Notes: generated from the sequence alone by a model not told the origin. A DNA stretch of 64,000 nt from Ustilago trichophora (GCA_900323505.1 OOIN01000002.1:2604001-2668000), one strand, 5' to 3'. Positions 47,992 through 59,096 are shown, counted from the first letter of the stretch. Translations and numbers: made by a program.

Positions 47992-49440
47992 TCATCTGAG
48001 TGATGGCCCGATGCCCGCCGCCATGCCTCCCAGTCCCATACCCATTCGCAAGAAAGAGCCGCCTACATTAGCGCCACTTCCGCTGGCTGCTCCGGATGCG
48101 TGCTTCGTGTGAACAGAATTTCCGATGTGATCCAACTCGGAGTTCCACTTGTTAAGTGCCTGGTAACGTGGCTTACCCGAGCTGTTGGCACTACGATCGA
48201 GCTCGACGTATTGACCGACCTGATCGATGCGTGCCTTGATGCTTTTGTCCAGAATGAGCGACATGAGGAGATCCTCGACCTGGTCAATACCGATGTTGAG
48301 CTGTTGCGCCAGGTATCCGAGCTGTATTCGTGAGTAAGGCTTGATGGTGTCGATGAGATATTGGGTTCGCAATCCCCGCAGGACATCGTCAATGTAAGCC
48401 TTGATGAATGAGTCTTCGAGAATGGTGCGCTTGTTCTCCCGAAGGATCTTCTCAGCTTCGTGAACCTCTCTGCGTTGGTAAGCAGCGACGAGGTTGGTCA
48501 TGGCGACGATCTCGGGGTCATTCTTGTACGGCTTGGTCTCTTGCGAGTCGAAAGGGTTGATGTCGCTTCCCATGAGCATATGCGCCAGGACGAGGTATTT
48601 CAGTACCTGGATACGTTGTGTGCTTCCGGCCTCGTCGTAGTTGAGGAAGGCTTGGAAAAAGTCGACTTGAGCCGCGGCCCAGTTTTTCTCTGACATGTGC
48701 ATCTTGCCACCGCATTCGCGGATCACACCCATGATGCGTGGATGTGGAATGGCGCTTTTGACCTGCAATGTAGAGTTGTAGACTTCCTTGAGCTTCTTAA
48801 AGTTGCCGACCTCGCCGTACATCTGAATTTCGAGGGCAAAAATTTCAAGGAGGATGGTGCCTTTGGACTGGTCGTCCGTGCCATCTTGATTGGTGCAGTA
48901 TGCGCGTAGTTGCTTCAATGACTTGGCAAGACGATTCCATTCCTTGCGAGCCAGCCAAATACGAGCTAGCTTGAGATCGGTTTTTACGGAGAGTCGTTCA
49001 TTTTTTGCATCTTCAAGGGCAGATTTGGTCACATCGTAGAAAGACTGCATGGTGGAGAGGCCAACATCGGTTGCATTAGACACATAGTCGAGAATATTGT
49101 TGATCGACTTTTCCGAATAATTGCGCGTGACGGCACTCTTTGTATAGGAGAGAAGCTGCGTATATGTTTTGAGAGCTTCAGCATGTCGTCCGCGATGAAA
49201 GTTGATCTTGGTCTGTTGCTTGAGCGCTTTGAAGCCCCAGTCACCCTTGTCCTTTTCGGCATCGACTACAGCCTTGAGCTCCCTTATCGCGCCGTCAGGA
49301 TCTGTATCTTTAATATTTTTTGCATTGTAGTAGCGATTTTCGATGTCTGCATCGGCATCATCGAGATCATCGTCCTCCTCGTATTCAAAGTCGTAGTCCT
49401 CGTCGGCGGCATCGTCCATGATAAATTCCTCGTCCGACAT
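47992..49440 (-). CDS. CSN2: COP9 signalosome subunit 2 (CSN2)
   Basis: CSN2 is a PCI-domain subunit of the COP9 signalosome, the complex that removes Nedd8 from cullins. Single exon, 482 aa. The acidic N-terminus (MSDEEFIMDDAADEDYDFEY) is followed by the very conserved block around ENRYYNAK, GDWGFKALKQQTKINF and SAVTRNYSEKSINNILDYVS. IKSAIPHPRIMGVIRECGGK (here VKSAIPHPRIMGVIRECGG) and NPFDSQETKPYKNDPEIVAM match animal CSN2 closely. The PCI domain covers about 290-430. The C-terminus has an extra Gly/Met-rich tail (LRMGMGLGGMAAG) absent from animal CSN2. The proteasome paralogue Rpn6 would lack these blocks. Divergent from the acyltransferase gene. Confidence 0.95.
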   Translation of the reverse strand: MSDEEFIMDDAADEDYDFEYEEDDDLDDADADIENRYYNAKNIKDTDPDGAIRELKAVVDAEKDKGDWGFKALKQQTKINFHRGRHAEALKTYTQLLSYTKSAVTRNYSEKSINNILDYVSNATDVGLSTMQSFYDVTKSALEDAKNERLSVKTDLKLARIWLARKEWNRLAKSLKQLRAYCTNQDGTDDQSKGTILLEIFALEIQMYGEVGNFKKLKEVYNSTLQVKSAIPHPRIMGVIRECGGKMHMSEKNWAAAQVDFFQAFLNYDEAGSTQRIQVLKYLVLAHMLMGSDINPFDSQETKPYKNDPEIVAMTNLVAAYQRREVHEAEKILRENKRTILEDSFIKAYIDDVLRGLRTQYLIDTIKPYSRIQLGYLAQQLNIGIDQVEDLLMSLILDKSIKARIDQVGQYVELDRSANSSGKPRYQALNKWNSELDHIGNSVHTKHASGAASGSGANVGGSFLRMGMGLGGMAAGIGPSLR

Positions 49441-49920
49441 CTTTGCTACTGATACGTGACGACTCGTCTCGGATGTTGCGTATCTGGATCTCCCTCTCTG
49501 TGAGGAGTGCTGAGGATCGCGTGCTCAGAACGAGGCTGAGATGGCAAGATTTGGTCTGTGAAAGGTTGAGGATTAGAGCCAAGATGTGGAAGCGTAGGGC
49601 TCCGACATTTTGCTGCGCATTTGAGCAGCGAAGACTTGATGTGGAGTGTGACCCGTGCGCGCACTCGGAGATGTAAGAGAAAAATGTCCTAACAGCTCAG
49701 CCTTGTTCGACAATTTCGCGGATTCGGATACAGACAAATCCCGACAAGCAGCGACAGTTGATTGTTCAGTGTCAGAGCTTTGGTTTCACCTTCGAGTGTC
49801 GAAGCTTCTCTTTCTTCTGTCTAGAGTACAGGACAACCGCTAGACTCGCCCATTCACTATCCGGGTAGCTCAAGCTCGTCTTGCATGCCAAGGTGACGCT
49901 GCTGACGTTCATCACCAAAC
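49441..49920. other. Divergent promoter between CSN2 and the acyltransferase
   Basis: 480 bases between two divergent starts; no strong motif seen. Confidence 0.4.
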
Positions 49921-52455
49921 ATGGGCTCATCATCTAGGAAAAACGAGATTGCAGACGAAGCGACAGCAACCAACACATCACGCTGTGCCAACGACTCGAC
50001 CGGCTCAAAGTCTCAACCACCGTCCGAGGCACAGCTGCCCTCGGTGAAACACGAGACGAATGTCTTGTCACAGCAACTCGGCGACTTGGGCTCGGCACGA
50101 CGTCAAGATCGACATCTTGCCGACAAAGCTGGCATCCTCACTTCCGAAGAGCACCAACTAGGCGATCTCAACGTGGTAGCAGCTTACAAAGCACATTTTC
50201 GTGAATCGCCTTTCGAGTTCTTGCAACAGTTTGTTGCATATGGTCAAGGAACTGGCTGGCGTGGCTATTCAAACTACATTGGCGCACCCATCCTGTACAA
50301 CGGATGTTCCGAGGAAAGCATCCGTGCTGTGCTCAACAGTGAGCAGGTGCAGGAACGCATCCGAAAGCTTGCTTCCAGTCGCGTAGACCATCTCTTGCCA
50401 GACCAACCACCGCGCTCCCCCACTGGCCCCAACAAGACACAAAAGAATCTTGCCATCTTCAAGGAACGCAAAAAGCGTCAGATCGAACAGCAACTCAGGG
50501 ATGAAGCGCTCGCCATCTTGCAAGTCAGTGTGGCTCGCATCGACTCACTTTCCTTTATCAAGTTCTTTGCCGCCACCGTCAACAACATCCTGGCGAGGAT
50601 GTATCATCAGGGTATTCACATTAGCGTTCCGCAGGTGCTCGAGCTGCGCAGAGTAGCCGCGTATGCCGCCGAGCGCAAGCAAAGCATCCTCTTCCTCCCT
50701 TGCCACAAGTCACACATCGACTACCTCACCGTCTCCTGGCTCATGTTCCGCCTCGGTATCGCACTGCCTCACATCATTGCTGGCGAGAATCTCGATCTGC
50801 CAGTCCTCGGTGACGTGCTTCGCAAAGGTGGTGCCTTTTTCATCCGCCGCACTTTTTCGGGTGATCAGCTGTATCCTGCCGTCATCAAGGAATACGTCGA
50901 AACCCTGCTGGCCAGCGGTAAGAACCTTGAGTGCTTCATCGAAGGCACACGGTCTCGAACCGGAAAGCTGCTACCGCCCAAGCTCGGTATCCTCAAGTAT
51001 GTGGTCGAAGGTCTTCTCAACGGACGCACCGATGACGTCTGGATTTGCCCCGTCAGCTTGCAGTACGACTCGGTTATCGAATCAGAAACCTATGTCTCTG
51101 AGCTTCTCGGTAAGCCAAAGCAGGCCGAGTCTCTTCTCGGTTTGCTTTCTGGTAGCTCTTCCCTCTTGCAGCTCAAGATGGGCCGTATTGATATCCGCTT
51201 CGACACGCCCTGGTCGCTGCAAGGCTTCATCAAGGAGCAGAAGGACCGAAGAGCCGCGCCCGGCTACAAGGATGAAACGGTCGAGCTCGACCCCGTCAAC
51301 AATGAGGTTCACAAGGTCCTTTTGCTCAAGGCGCTCGGCTACCGCGTGCTCGCCGACATCAACAAGGTCTCGGTCATCATGCCAGCCGCCCTCATCGGAA
51401 CTGTCGTACTTACTTTGCGAGGTCGAGGTGTTTCAAGAAGCGAACTCATTGGCAGAGTCGACTGGCTGCGTTCCAACATTGTCCGCAAAGGCTTCACTGT
51501 GGCTGATTTCGGCGTCATGAGCACCGGTGAAGTCGTCGATCGTGCCCTTAGCACTGTCATGAAGGGTCTCATCTCCGAGGAGAAGGACGTCATGGAACCC
51601 ACCATTGTTCCAGAGAAGCGATTCGAACTCAGCTTCTACCGCAATCAGGTCATTCATATCTTTGTCTCGGAATCGCTCGCCGCCGCCGCCCTCTACACCA
51701 GAGTCAAGCAGGGCGGCACCGCGCCGATGCAGAGAATGACGAGGAACGAACTCCTGAGTGAGTGTCTCTTCATCTCTTCTGTGCTGCGCAACGAATTCGT
51801 CTTTGGCGTCGACTCGCTCGAGATCAACGTGGATCGTACCGTAGACGGCATGACCGCCGATGGTATCCTGGAAAAGCACTCCGACATCAAGCCAGAAGAA
51901 GGCGGTTCCATTGAATTGAGCGCCAAGGAGCGCGAGAACGGTCGAGAAAACTATGATTCCTTCCTCTTCTTGATCTGGCCCTTCATCGAAGGCTACTGGC
52001 TTGCAGCCGTCTCGCTACTGTCGCTCATCCCGCAGGGATCCGAGACGCAGGGCTATCCGACCAAGAAGCTGCCCTGGTTTGCCGCCAAGGACTTTGAGAA
52101 GCACACACAGCTCCTCGGCAAGACTCTCTACGCGCAGGGTGAGCTTTCATACCTCGAGTCCATCAACGCCGCAACTTTGTCTCAAGCTTTTACACGAATG
52201 GAGGAGATGGGCATGATCTTGCGCAAAAAGTCGTCGCATCAGAAACCCGTGCCCATCATGGCACTCCACCCGAATTTTTGGCCCTCACAGACCTCCAAGC
52301 TCACCGACTACATCGACCGTCTCTCGCAATTTCGTCGTGAGGGTAAGGACCGTCGAGAGCAGAACGTCGGTGCCAAGGTGCGCAAGTACACGTCCATGTA
52401 TATTCCATCCGTCGTGGAAGAGTCCAACATCAAACAGCGACAAGCGCAAATGTAG
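49921..52455 (+). CDS. Glycerol-3-phosphate / DHAP acyltransferase (GPAT/GNPAT, PlsB-like)
   Basis: Catalyses the first acylation in glycerolipid synthesis. Single exon, 844 aa from MGSSSRKNEIADEA. All four acyltransferase motifs are present: I, PCHKSHIDYLT with H262 and D267 (HX4D); II, KGGAFFIRRTFSGD; III, FIEGTRSRTGKLLPPK with E341-G342; and IV, CPVSLQYD. Long conserved flanks match the GPAT/DHAPAT family rather than yeast Gat1/Gat2: ARMYHQGIHISVPQVLELRR precedes motif I, and a C-terminal domain contains PEKRFELSFYRNQVIHIFVS. Animal GNPAT is peroxisomal, but this protein ends KQRQAQM, which is not a PTS1, and no PTS2 is obvious, so mitochondrial or ER membranes are also possible. Acyl acceptor preference cannot be read. 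Confidence 0.88.
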   Translation: MGSSSRKNEIADEATATNTSRCANDSTGSKSQPPSEAQLPSVKHETNVLSQQLGDLGSARRQDRHLADKAGILTSEEHQLGDLNVVAAYKAHFRESPFEFLQQFVAYGQGTGWRGYSNYIGAPILYNGCSEESIRAVLNSEQVQERIRKLASSRVDHLLPDQPPRSPTGPNKTQKNLAIFKERKKRQIEQQLRDEALAILQVSVARIDSLSFIKFFAATVNNILARMYHQGIHISVPQVLELRRVAAYAAERKQSILFLPCHKSHIDYLTVSWLMFRLGIALPHIIAGENLDLPVLGDVLRKGGAFFIRRTFSGDQLYPAVIKEYVETLLASGKNLECFIEGTRSRTGKLLPPKLGILKYVVEGLLNGRTDDVWICPVSLQYDSVIESETYVSELLGKPKQAESLLGLLSGSSSLLQLKMGRIDIRFDTPWSLQGFIKEQKDRRAAPGYKDETVELDPVNNEVHKVLLLKALGYRVLADINKVSVIMPAALIGTVVLTLRGRGVSRSELIGRVDWLRSNIVRKGFTVADFGVMSTGEVVDRALSTVMKGLISEEKDVMEPTIVPEKRFELSFYRNQVIHIFVSESLAAAALYTRVKQGGTAPMQRMTRNELLSECLFISSVLRNEFVFGVDSLEINVDRTVDGMTADGILEKHSDIKPEEGGSIELSAKERENGRENYDSFLFLIWPFIEGYWLAAVSLLSLIPQGSETQGYPTKKLPWFAAKDFEKHTQLLGKTLYAQGELSYLESINAATLSQAFTRMEEMGMILRKKSSHQKPVPIMALHPNFWPSQTSKLTDYIDRLSQFRREGKDRREQNVGAKVRKYTSMYIPSVVEESNIKQRQAQM

Positions 52456-53200
52456 ACGTGGTATACTCGCAGTCATCCGCGATCGCCGCTACCGCACTCC
52501 TGCGTTTTTCTCGATGAGCTTCACCCTTTCTAGATACCAAGATGTTGCCTCGTGTCCCGTAGACCAACAATCGACTATATTTTCGGTTGCTCTGTACTTC
52601 CTGTTTTTCTACGTCGCTAGAGTGAATCTTCTCGCTCATGGCTGCATGATATGCGTCTCCCAACCCTTCAGAAGCGTGAACAGCAACAACACCGTCTCGT
52701 AATCCTAGTCAGCATGTGTGTTGATTCACAGTGAAGGTAGTCGTTCTGCATATTTGCCCTCAATTGAACAGCCTCTCTTTATTTGTTGATTTTTTTCTTT
52801 CTTTTTTTTTCGCTTTATTTGATGCACATTTACAAATTTCGGCCAGAACGGCGCTCGGACGTTGTTGGTCCGATTTGTTTTGGAAGCTCTCGCGCTTTGA
52901 CCGGCCAGTGGGCAACCCTTAATTCGTCCCACCCAAAAGCATGGTCCCTCTCCGCACGACATCCTTTCTCCTTTCCAGCCGGCGGTAGAGTATTGCTTCT
53001 TCCCTCCTCACCAGCACCGCCTCTTTGCACTACCCTGTTCCATTCTGCTCAAGCTCTTGCAGCGTATCGAGGCAAGCTTTTTCGCCCTCGATCCCTTCCT
53101 TCACTCCACCAAGCTGTCGGCACAAGTCCTCTTCAAGCTTGTCTCTGCTGCCTCTCTTCGGCTCAGACAGACCAGTGTCGCAACTCAGTCCTCATCCATC
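52456..53200. other. Intergenic region upstream of the aminopeptidase
   Basis: About 745 bases with a T-rich tract at 52786-52811. The 140 bases before the aminopeptidase ATG are open in its frame and could encode a leader; see findings. Confidence 0.45.
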
Positions 53201-54721
53201 ATGAGCGCCGCTTCCAACGCTACCTCGGCCCCCTCCTCGGCTGCCTCCAACGACAAGAGCGGAAAGCAGGACGACGTTGCTGCTGCCCGTCGATTCCTCG
53301 AATACGTCGATGCCAGTCCCACTCCCTTCCACGCCGTAGCCACAACCTCGGCGCTCCTCGATGCTGCCGGGTTCGAGCGTGTCAAGGAGAACGAGCTATG
53401 GGACAAAAAGGTCAAGCGAGGCGGCAAGTACTACTTTACCCGCAATCAGTCTGCTATTGTTGCCTTTGCCGTCGGTGCCAAGTACGAGCCTGGCAACGGT
53501 GTCCACGTTGTCGGTGCCCACACCGACTCGCCCAACTTCCAAATCAAACCCGTCTCTCGCAAGGCCAAGGAAGGATACCTCCAGTGCGGTGTCGAGACCT
53601 ACGGTGGCGGTATTTGGGCTTCTTGGTTCGACCGTGACCTCGGTGTTGCAGGTCGTGTCATCGTCTCCGACTCCAAGAACCACGATGCCTTCACCGGCAA
53701 GCTTGTTCATATCAAGCGACCCATTCTGCGCATCCCAACTCTCGCTATCCACTTGAACCGCACCGTCAACGAAGCTTTCAAGTTCAACGTCGAGGACAAC
53801 ACTGTCCCCATTCTTGGCCTTGCCACTGAGCATCTCAACAAGCGTGCTGAAGAGGCTGCTGAGACTGCCAAGGTGACGCCTCAGGCAGTGGGCTCGCCCG
53901 TCATGGCCGAGAAGCATCACTCTGTTCTCCTTGATCTTCTCGCTTCGGAACTCGGTGTGTCTGTGGAGCAGATTCAGGACTTTGAGCTCAGTCTCTACGA
54001 CACCCAGCCCGCCTCGATCGGTGGCATCAACAACGAGTTCATCCACTCTCCCCGACTCGACAACCAGATGTCGTGCTTCTGTGCCACCGAAGCTCTGATT
54101 GAATCTCTCTCTTCCGCCGACTCGCTCAACACCTCCTCTTCGATTCGTGCCATTGCCCTCTTCGACAACGAGGAGGTTGGCTCTGTCTCGAGTCACGGTG
54201 CAGAGTCTAACATGCTACCCAGTCTCATCCAGCGCCTCGTAGCTCTCCCCGTGTCGTCGTCGTCTTCGTCAGCACCTGCTGCCTCCAACCTCTACGAGCA
54301 GGCTATTGCCAAGTCTTTCCTACTCTCGTCCGACATGGCTCACGGCTTCCACCCCAACTACTCTTCCTTTTACGAGGAGAACCACCGACCCAAGATCAAC
54401 CAGGGTCCCGTAATCAAGACCAACGTCAAGCAGAGGTACGCCACCACCGGCCCCACTGCCTTCCTCATTCGACGCATTGCTCAGCGTGCCCAGGTTCCTC
54501 TGCAATCGTTTGTGGTCAAAAATGACATGCCCTGTGGTTCCACCATCGGGCCAATGCTCAGCAAGCTCGGTATCCGCACTCTCGATCTCGGCAACCCGCA
54601 GCTGTCCATGCACTCGATCCGCGAGACCTGTGGTACCAAGGACGTCGAGTACAAGATCCAGCTCTTTAAGCACTTCTTCGACTCTTTCGAGCAGGTCGAC
54701 GCCCAGCTCACCATCGACTAA
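53201..54721 (+). CDS. Aspartyl aminopeptidase, M18 metallopeptidase
   Basis: Removes N-terminal Asp/Glu from peptides in the cytosol or vacuole (DNPEP, yeast Ape4). Single exon, 506 aa from MSAASNATSAPSSAASNDK. Family marks: FLEYVDASPTPFHAVATTSA; the zinc ligands in VGAHTDSPNFQIKP (H107, D109 region); ETYGGGIWASWFDRDLGVAG; the catalytic and metal glutamates in ALFDNEEVGSVSSHGAES; SSDMAHGFHPNY; and the C-terminal zinc His in NPQLSMHSIRETCG. The length is close to the animal enzyme (about 475) with a Ser-rich insert near 350. The frame is open for 48 codons upstream of the ATG but begins with a TTG, so the ATG at 53201 is chosen. Confidence 0.95.
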   Translation: MSAASNATSAPSSAASNDKSGKQDDVAAARRFLEYVDASPTPFHAVATTSALLDAAGFERVKENELWDKKVKRGGKYYFTRNQSAIVAFAVGAKYEPGNGVHVVGAHTDSPNFQIKPVSRKAKEGYLQCGVETYGGGIWASWFDRDLGVAGRVIVSDSKNHDAFTGKLVHIKRPILRIPTLAIHLNRTVNEAFKFNVEDNTVPILGLATEHLNKRAEEAAETAKVTPQAVGSPVMAEKHHSVLLDLLASELGVSVEQIQDFELSLYDTQPASIGGINNEFIHSPRLDNQMSCFCATEALIESLSSADSLNTSSSIRAIALFDNEEVGSVSSHGAESNMLPSLIQRLVALPVSSSSSSAPAASNLYEQAIAKSFLLSSDMAHGFHPNYSSFYEENHRPKINQGPVIKTNVKQRYATTGPTAFLIRRIAQRAQVPLQSFVVKNDMPCGSTIGPMLSKLGIRTLDLGNPQLSMHSIRETCGTKDVEYKIQLFKHFFDSFEQVDAQLTID

Positions 54722-55376
54722 CCATTTGCATGTTCCGACAGTCAAACACAAGAGCAGCAAGCGAGTGAAGACTTATTGATGCGTAGTGTGCCGTATGTGC
54801 TTCACAATTCAGCGGAATGGTGCAGCTGCAAGTGGCCCCGGTGGTATTGAGTCGAAGGTTGATGGCAGCTCAAAAAATAAAAATAAAAAATCGAGCAATA
54901 ATGTCAACGGCCTAATCTTCTTGCAATGAAGATCATCAGGACCTGAACACAAGATTGACCAGGAAAGTGCTAGACATCGTGCAGTGATAGGGAGCGGGAG
55001 AGGCGGGTGTTGAGAAAAAACACTGCCCTAGAGACAATGATGGTGCGAGAACATGAGACAAGCAAGTATGTGTGCTCTTGTTGAGCACACGAGACGCGGG
55101 TGCATTTTTCGCTCTGACGGCGACGTTTCACATATCGGCCTTCTTGACGTCGTCCTCGGCATTAGTCGACCCACTTGGCTCGCCAGGCTGCCCTGGCGTG
55201 CTGCCCTTGCCCTAAGCCTTGCTTGGCCTCTGCTTGGCCTCGAGCTGGTCAGCGACTTGCTTGGCTTGGAAGACCGTGTGGCACCGGCGATCGAGATACG
55301 CTCTCGGTCGTCGACAGCTTTCGAATAGCACGTTTGCAAGCCTCCACCATACTTGTAAAAGCGATAAACATCACCA
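54722..55376. other. Intergenic region
   Basis: About 650 bases without a supported gene. A 91-codon plus ORF (55053-55328) opposes a 103-codon minus ORF; neither is recognisable. Confidence 0.4.
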
Positions 55377-56345
55377 ATGCCTCGAGATGAGTTGACGGCT
55401 CGCAGAAAGTGTGTGGTTTGAACTGTGGATGAACTCGCTCAGATCAAACAGGCGCCACATTTGTTTTCGAGCGTCGCCTGTGAGCTTTGCCAAGGCGCTA
55501 AACGATTGGTCGCTCCAGCCGCTGACCACCACGTTGCGACAGATACTTGGCTTCTCGGTCGACTCAGGGCAGGTCTTTTAGTACGCATGCTCGGCTGAAC
55601 CACGGGGGAGCAGAAATCGATGAACATCTCGAGACATTCGTTGTGTATTTTGAACCGAGGCGCAGCAACCCCCCTTGGTTGCCGCCAGATGGGATCAGTG
55701 CGATGGGCCAGACTTTCTGGTTGCAGTAATCGAGATAGTGCTATTCTTGACTTGAAGTGTAACATACGATAGCCGTGACGGCTCAAAGGTGTCTGACAAA
55801 AGCAGTGGCTGCTCAGAATGGTAGATCGGAACGAACAAGTTCCAGTCGGGTTGTTTAGTATTGCCATAAATGCACCTGACGCCACCATGCTTCCACCAAG
55901 AGGAGCGGATCCATGAGGTCAGGATGGGCCCAGTGTTGCAGCTCGAGGTAATGGGTAAAGTTGAGATAGTAGCTCGAGGCCCACGACCAAAGCTCCCCAG
56001 ACGGGTTCTCAATCTTCAGCAGTTGCTTGAGCCAGTCGGCCAGGCAGACGGGATCGCACTGCGCCGTGAGAGCATCTGAGTTGCATCGCAAGGCCTGATC
56101 GCCATGCTGTGCTACTCGATTGACGGCGGCCGGGTCACTCGCCAGACCGCAGAGAAGACGAACACACTCCTCACCTTCCTCGCCAAGCAGGAGTCCACCG
56201 TCTGTTGCGCCTCGCTGAGGATGTCGACGATGTCGGATCATCTCTCAGAGCACTTCTTCACCGTCTGATCGCCCTTACCACGCAGCAGAAGGCCAGCGCC
56301 AGCGAAAAAGGGGGAGCCATATAGAATCACACAAGATCCCCGTAT
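55377..56345 (-). pseudogene. Degenerate copy of the family also found at the right edge
   Basis: Protein-like sequence is spread over several minus frames. One frame (about 56240-55860) gives SSYYLNFTHYLELQHW and LLLVEAWWR. It then shifts to another giving NTKQPDWNLFVPIYHSE and LSYVTLQVKNS (about 55870-55730). A third gives PRFKIHNECLEMFIDFC, and a last one VVVSGWSDQSFSALAKLTGD and KQMWRLFDL (about 55540-55440). The same blocks occur in the same order in the right-edge gene: AWLNFTH, YCWKRGVAL, GIIPVFV, MSYIAWEAK, then a GMEDARAYPCFDVLG-type end with KMAALF. So this is a frameshifted, probably dead relative. Upstream fragments (VILYGSPFFAGAGLLLRGKG near 56320-56260) may belong to it; its 5' limit is uncertain. 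The function of the family is unknown to me. Confidence 0.5.
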
Positions 56346-57425
56346 AGGCCCGAATAGGGCTCTCTTACGGGTCTGGATTTGTTGTCAGCCAGAGATGCTC
56401 TTGCCATCCACAGAGAAGGCTGCTGCCAAGACCGGTCGGCTTCGTTGCGGTGCAGCAAGAGATTTGCGACTGTGTTGCGCAGAGGCAAACATTTGCCATC
56501 CACAGAGCTTGACGTGTGCGGCTTCATCAACGGGCCAAGTGGTTAATACAGGGGACTTCCCGGAAGAGCGAAACCCCAGTCTCGGAGATCTCATTGGCAT
56601 AACAAGCCGCCAATGAGCGATTGAGAGAGCAGCATAGCGAAAAAAGGCTCTGGCAGGCAAGGCCGAGTTCTCCGAGAGCAGGAAAGAAGCGCAAGAACCG
56701 CCAAATTGCGGCAAAAGAAGCAGAACGAAGCAGTGATGTTTCGGAAATGCTAACCCAAACTCCGCTGCATCGTTGGTGGTCGATGGAGCTAAAAAATAGC
56801 CGAACACCCCCGCATTTGCCTCGCTCGTCGTCACAGCACAGGTGCCAAGCTCTTGGTACAGCTCGCTGTCTGTTTGTACTGTGCTGGAAATGTCTGGTCC
56901 TCGACGCGGATGTGGGAATGCCGAAGTCATTGCATGGTTTCCTGAATCAGGGAGTGCTAAGCCTGTGCAAAGACCGTCACGAGACGCTCGCATGAAGCGT
57001 CCTGCAACAATAGGTTCCTGGCCGTCAACAGAGATGTGGGGAGGATCGTCATGATGAATCAAAGGTACAGGATCCTTTGCCTTGCCTGAAACACACTTTC
57101 CCGCCACTTTTCCATAGACGCATGACAGAGATTCCCGAACGCCTCGGTCGCAGTCGAGAAAGCCTCAGTAGGGACAACAAGATGTCCGAGCAAAGCTAGC
57201 TTGTATGAGATTTCGACGTTTTGCATGGAGGTGCTCGTAGCGGTACAAACGTGGCCGTGGTAGCATGAGAGGAATGCATAAATAGACGCCCGCATTTGTC
57301 AATGTCTGCCGAATCCACCATCTCATCCATCGACCACAGCGTTGCCTTCCTCCCCCTATACAAGAACCAAACTTGACCCTTATCCAACAAGAGTCTTATC
57401 CAGCAACGGCTCTGGTCTTCTCGCG
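56346..57425. other. Intergenic region, possible further gene remains
   Basis: About 1.1 kb. A 240-codon minus ORF (56385-57107) has no recognisable domain. A short sequence TGCCATCCACAGAG occurs twice (near 56400 and 56495), and similar bits recur. It may contain 5' remains of the degenerate gene; nothing firm. Confidence 0.35.
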
Positions 57426-58536
57426 ATGCGTCCTTCTTTTGCTCTCATCTCCACTGTGGTGATCGCTGCAGCGGGTACTACATGTGCACTGGCGCTTCCT
57501 ACCACCAATCCCGATGTGGCCGTAGTGCAACGAGCCGACGACACGGCCGCTGGCTTCCTGTCAGCCACGTTCCTCGGTGACGTACCCCACGTTTATCTGA
57601 AGTATTCGACAGCCGCTGCGCCTGTCACCTTCAGCGCCGTCCAAGGTTCGCAGGGCGTTCTTGTTCCCACGGTCGGCACGGGTGGTGCTCGCGACCCATA
57701 CATCTTTCATAACCAGGTCAATGGCAAGGTAAGTGTTGGGTTGACGTCCCGGAAAGCAAGGCTTGCTTGATCGCTTTGCTAACTTTTCGCCTTTTTCCAC
57801 CTTTTCCGGCGATTAGTACTACATCTTGGCAACTGATCTGGACATTGGCAAGACCAACTGGGGCGATGCTCAGTCTCACGGCTCGCGCAGCATCATTGTC
57901 TGGGAGTCGACTGATGGCGTCAATTGGACCAATGAGAGGCTTGTTCAGCTGATGGATGAGACTGCCGGCTATGTGTGGGCACCCTCTGCCACTTGGGATC
58001 CAGCGGCCAATGCCTACGCTGTGTTCTGGTCGTCGCAGACCTATGCGGCCACGGACACTGACCACACTGGTGCTGCCGAGGGACCTTTCGTGTACTACTC
58101 GTACACGACGGACATGGTCAACTTTACCAGCCCGCAACGATGGGAGAGCGCCAACTTTGGAGCCAAGGTGATTGATCAGGAGGTGCTGGATCTGGGCAAC
58201 GGTAACATGTACCGATGGTATTCGGATGTCTCTGGAGGCACCGGTGTGGTGATGGACAAGACGTCGAGCGGACTGTTCGGAACGTGGGAGCGAGTGGGTA
58301 AGCCGGTCGATGTGGTGTGGGAAGGACCTGCTATCCAGCGCGACATCCTCAACCCTTCCAAGTTCTACCTCTGGGAAGACAACTACGGTGGAGCCGGCTA
58401 CTCTTGCTTCCAGACGGAAGACCTGAGCGCGATTCCTTTTGCTAATTGTGACCCAGCGCTGACGCCCGGCGGTATGCGCCACGGTGCTGTGGTTCAGGTG
58501 CCCGCTACTGTTCTCGCCGCGCTGGAATCGGCCTGA
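57426..58536 (+). CDS. Secreted glycoside hydrolase, GH43-like
   Basis: Two exons: 57426-57728 and 57817-58536. The intron is 57729-57816 (GTAAGT...TTAG) and keeps the frame, giving 340 aa. The N-terminus MRPSFALISTVVIAAAGTTC, ending ALALP, is a signal peptide. The mature protein shows the five-bladed GH43/GH32-type propeller pattern: VGTGGARDPYIF contributes a blade-start Asp, YYILATDLDIGKTNW and SIIVWESTDGVNWTNERLV follow, then VWAPSATWDP, the GH43-style WAPE/WAPS motif. VVWEGPAIQRDIL supplies a candidate acid Glu (VWEGP). Such enzymes cut arabinose or xylose side chains from plant cell-wall polysaccharides, consistent with a plant-associated fungus. The exact activity is unknown. Neighbouring genes are housekeeping. 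Confidence 0.82.
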
Positions 58537-59096
58537 TGGTATTGTTGTCTGCTATCCTGCCACCTTCTTGCACTTTCTCCTTTCTTCTTTCTCCTTCAAT
58601 TGCTGCCGAAATGGATCTGTATTGTTGTTACAAGTGTGTGTGCGTGTCTATGAAGCTCCAGACCGAGCCTGTTGACGATCTCGAAATGCAACTTGTCAAG
58701 CTTCGAAGTGCACGAGCCGGTAGACGGCGATGTACAAGAAGGGTAAGCGTTTGATGTCAGGGTCAAGCTCACGATCGAAGTCTCAAGCCGTTTGGATGGG
58801 TCAGTGGCGGCGAACAATGTGTGAGTCCAACTTCGGCACGAACAAATGGCTTGGTTGGTGTGGAAGAAGAAGGAAAAAAAGGAATCCAATACTGACTGTA
58901 CAGACGCGTCTTGCAAAGTTTTTGAGAGCGCTTTCTCCCAATTGGCAGCGAGACCAACACTCCAAAGTGACAGCCAAACTAGTCACACATAGTCGGTTCA
59001 TTCTTCTCAACGCTCACCATACACTCTTCATTGACCTCATCTGAACCTTTCACCTTGACCTTTCACAAACAATCCGCTTCCTCGGTGCATGGAAAG
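58537..59096. other. Intergenic region upstream of the importin gene
   Basis: 560 bases containing the 3' UTR of the glycosidase gene and the importin promoter; no other gene seen. Confidence 0.4.

Noticed and set aside
52783..53637. 284-codon plus ORF overlapping the aminopeptidase start
   Set aside because: Its second half is a different frame of the M18 gene and its first half is T-rich leader sequence.
56385..57107. 240-codon minus ORF
   Set aside because: No recognisable domain and no match to blocks of the neighbouring degenerate family; at best part of its remains.
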